This document shows positions 34,616 to 36,540 of a stretch of DNA of 36,540 nt, one piece after another; the first letter of the stretch is position 1; each line of letters starts with the position of its first letter. The translations under genes were made by a program, and so were the position numbers. The notes below the pieces were generated by a model. It ran no database searches. It was not told the origin of the DNA and worked only from the letters and a program-made list of their open reading frames with translations. Origin of the DNA: Bacteroidales bacterium (GTDB lineage Bacteria; Bacteroidota; Bacteroidia; Bacteroidales; UBA932); contig JAFYME010000072.1 of the NCBI GenBank assembly GCA_017556765.1, forward strand, positions 1 through 36,540, read 5' to 3'.

Positions 34616-36112
34616 TTAAAAATTATATCCTAATTTCAATGTTGCACCGTAGCGGTCCGGGCTGGAGATGTACTGGAGGTCAAAGCCGTGGAGCCATGAG
34701 CATTCCGCTTCGGCGTAGAGACCTTTCCAGAAGTTCCATCTCAACGACAGACCGAGGCTCATGCGCCGGGCTGTCTCATATTCCATCTGCCTGTCATACC
34801 ATTCCTGGAGCCTGTACGGCGATGTCTGTACTCCCGAATCCTCAGATGTAATCCAATCCTCTTCGGAAACTTTTCCGCCCGCATATCCAGCCTTGACGGC
34901 AAGGTCGAACGGACCCATATATGTCATCACGCGCACATCAGCGCCATATTTCATCAGCGACTGAGCCGATACGTACGGGTACATCTGAGATGCCGTTTCC
35001 ATGTGGTTCTCCACATTAGCCGAAGCCAGCACCTCCACCTTCTCCGATACATATTCATATTCAGGTTTGAGCGACCATCCGCTATGGGTCTGTATCCTGT
35101 TCTGTCCATGGCCGATGACCGTAGTCACGCCTCCGACAGTCACCTTCTCCAGCACGGTCTCGTCCAATGCGCCCGCCTTCCATCCGAAGTCAAGACGTGC
35201 GAAATGACCTTGGTGCTTATATCCCAATCGTACATCAACCGAATTGCCAGGGAAAAGGAACCAGACGAACTCCTTCTCACCGATGGTTCCGCTTGTGTGC
35301 AGATACTCCACCTCGGCAAACAGTCCCTTATACTGTGCCTGCAGCGCTGCACCATGACTGAGGTCCTTTACAGGGAATCCCTTTACGCCGTCCTCCTCAA
35401 TATGTAGCCCGCTGCCGGTCCATATAGAATAGATTCCGTACATGAGACCCTTGTCAAGGAATGCGTTGTATGACGACTCGGCGATGCCGACCTGCTTGGC
35501 CTCCACGCTCTCGCTGGTCTTCCTTAATATATAGTTCGCTCCTATAGCGAAATCACCCCTGTGGTACATGAAGCCAGGCGAAACAGTCATGTCAAGCCTC
35601 CAGTTTGAGTGCCTCAGGTCCTTCCTCTTGGCCATGTTAGCAGATTCGAAATCCATCATCGCACCTATGCGCCAACCATCTGCGACATCGTATGATATGC
35701 CTCCGTCAAAGGCGTATGTCTGCAAAGTCTTTCGTCCTGGGGTGAACTCCAGGATGTCCACAGGGTAATATCCCGGCTTTATGAACATGGATCCGCACAT
35801 GTCGTATCCTTCCGTCTGGGTGAACGCGAATGATCCCTTCAGCGACATCTTCTCCAGGTTCTGTATGCTGGCGGTAGAAGCTCCTGTGCTCCAGCCGCGA
35901 GGCGCCTGCCATGTGTCCCTGAATCCGCCGCCCTCATAGCTTCCCGAAAGCTCGGCGTATGAGCGCGAGACAGTGTCCTGGCGTATGCCGGTGACATTGC
36001 CTGAAGTATTCCAGAAGTTGCCCCGCAACATCTGTTCGTATGTTTGAGCTGAGACCGCTGCCATGCCGCACAGGAGCAGGCCCAGAACTGATATGAGCCT
36101 AATCCTATTCAT
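34616..36112 (-). CDS. DUF6850-like outer-membrane beta-barrel protein
   Basis: This 498-residue protein has a signal peptide ending near VSA-Gln23. The body has alternating hydrophobic strands with aromatic girdle residues and ends LKLGYNF, the terminal Phe expected of an outer-membrane barrel. Overall sequence resembles what I recall as the DUF6850 family. I chose ATG 36112, which overlaps the upstream gene's stop by eight bases (ATGAATAG) and suggests translational coupling; the frame is also open eight codons further upstream. It likely works with the upstream secreted protein, the FISUMP lipoprotein and the membrane Fe-S protein. No substrate can be inferred. Confidence 0.8.
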   Translation of the reverse strand: MNRIRLISVLGLLLCGMAAVSAQTYEQMLRGNFWNTSGNVTGIRQDTVSRSYAELSGSYEGGGFRDTWQAPRGWSTGASTASIQNLEKMSLKGSFAFTQTEGYDMCGSMFIKPGYYPVDILEFTPGRKTLQTYAFDGGISYDVADGWRIGAMMDFESANMAKRKDLRHSNWRLDMTVSPGFMYHRGDFAIGANYILRKTSESVEAKQVGIAESSYNAFLDKGLMYGIYSIWTGSGLHIEEDGVKGFPVKDLSHGAALQAQYKGLFAEVEYLHTSGTIGEKEFVWFLFPGNSVDVRLGYKHQGHFARLDFGWKAGALDETVLEKVTVGGVTTVIGHGQNRIQTHSGWSLKPEYEYVSEKVEVLASANVENHMETASQMYPYVSAQSLMKYGADVRVMTYMGPFDLAVKAGYAGGKVSEEDWITSEDSGVQTSPYRLQEWYDRQMEYETARRMSLGLSLRWNFWKGLYAEAECSWLHGFDLQYISSPDRYGATLKLGYNF

Positions 36113-36540
36113 GCAGTGACTGTTTTTCGGTTTCATAAAAATCGTTCAGCGAGTTATTTGTGTCTGCCAGTATCTCGTAACCTGCAAGAGCCGTAGCCTC
36201 TTCGTCCACACGCCTCATGAGGGTATGTCCGAGGAATGTGTCCGAAAGGGATACATAACCTGCATCAGCCGAGGCCGCCAGGCGCTTCTGGTTGTTTGCT
36301 GACCTGCCGTCGAATACTTCCATGGCGTCAAGCACCCATTCGTAAGGCACCTTTACGACATTGTCTACGGCGTTGCCCGGAACCGGTGTCACATTCTCCG
36401 GAATGAGCACATAGTCCTGGATAGTTATGCCTTCTGCGCGGAATATCACAACGGCAGGTGACGACAGTGACATGGTGTAGGCATTCGCCTTTCCTGTCTT
36501 GATGACCACGTCAAGATATCTGTCCTGTGATATCAGATTA
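36105..36540 (-). CDS. C-terminal part of an unrecognised secreted protein (possibly DUF4876), cut by window edge
   Basis: The frame is open from the right edge to the TAG at 36105-36107, giving 144 residues without a start. Visible segments include ISQDRYLDVVIKTGKAN near the edge, then GNAVDNVVKVPYEWVLDAMEVFDG and a hydrophilic tail (NNSLNDFYETEKQSLHE). The beta-rich character and position upstream of a DUF6850-like barrel suggest a DUF4876-type lipoprotein, but that is a recollection of gene neighbourhoods rather than a motif match. Its stop overlaps the start of the barrel gene, so the two are co-translated. Confidence 0.7.
   Translation of the reverse strand, partial: NLISQDRYLDVVIKTGKANAYTMSLSSPAVVIFRAEGITIQDYVLIPENVTPVPGNAVDNVVKVPYEWVLDAMEVFDGRSANNQKRLAASADAGYVSLSDTFLGHTLMRRVDEEATALAGYEILADTNNSLNDFYETEKQSLHE

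Overview
The window comes from a Bacteroidota genome, most likely order Bacteroidales. The evidence is a SusC/SusD pair, many lipoproteins with Bacteroidales-type lipoboxes, promoters of the TAnnTTTG type, an S46 dipeptidyl-peptidase, and fimbrillin/FISUMP and DUF6850-type surface proteins. Ribosome binding sites of the Shine-Dalgarno type are essentially absent. I cannot name the genus.

Positions 1-28482 hold a polysaccharide utilization locus (PUL) for beta-mannan, probably acetylated galactoglucomannan. On the minus strand, a cellobiose/mannobiose 2-epimerase (2967-4202) is followed by two tandem GH43 paralogs (1276-2865, and 1-1257, cut by the left edge). A divergent AraC-type regulator (4343-5221) comes next. 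A near-consensus promoter (5249-5280) then starts a long plus-strand run: a GH5_7-CE7 fusion lipoprotein, SusC, SusD, two surface glycan-binding lipoproteins, GH26, GH5 with a BACON domain, a second GH26, GH130, a GPH-type sugar transporter, GH36 alpha-galactosidase and GH94 phosphorylase.

The genes fit one pathway. Surface mannanase, esterase and glucanase activity releases oligosaccharides, which the two glycan-binding proteins and SusCD capture and import. Periplasmic GH36 and GH26 trim them to disaccharides, and the GPH transporter carries these to the cytoplasm. Mannobiose is epimerised to mannosyl-glucose and phosphorolysed by GH130, while cellobiose is phosphorolysed by GH94. This reading rests on families and catalytic motifs visible in the translations; the substrate is inferred.

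A strong bidirectional terminator (28524-28561) separates the PUL from a minus-strand block. In transcription order this holds the end of an unrecognised (possibly DUF4876-type) protein cut by the right edge (36105-36540), a DUF6850-like outer-membrane barrel, a fimbrillin-like/FISUMP lipoprotein, a membrane 4Fe-4S protein with a heavy-metal-domain-like module, and an S46 dipeptidyl-peptidase. The first four look like one operon of unknown function, possibly linked to metal or redox chemistry.

Several intergenic gaps hold short palindromic or tandem repeats of one broad family (18207-18315, 20935-21040, 25954-25974, 30906-30969), two of which supply the stop codon of the preceding gene. No gene-free stretch exceeds about 140 bases. 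I see no tRNA, rRNA, CRISPR array, insertion sequence or phage gene.
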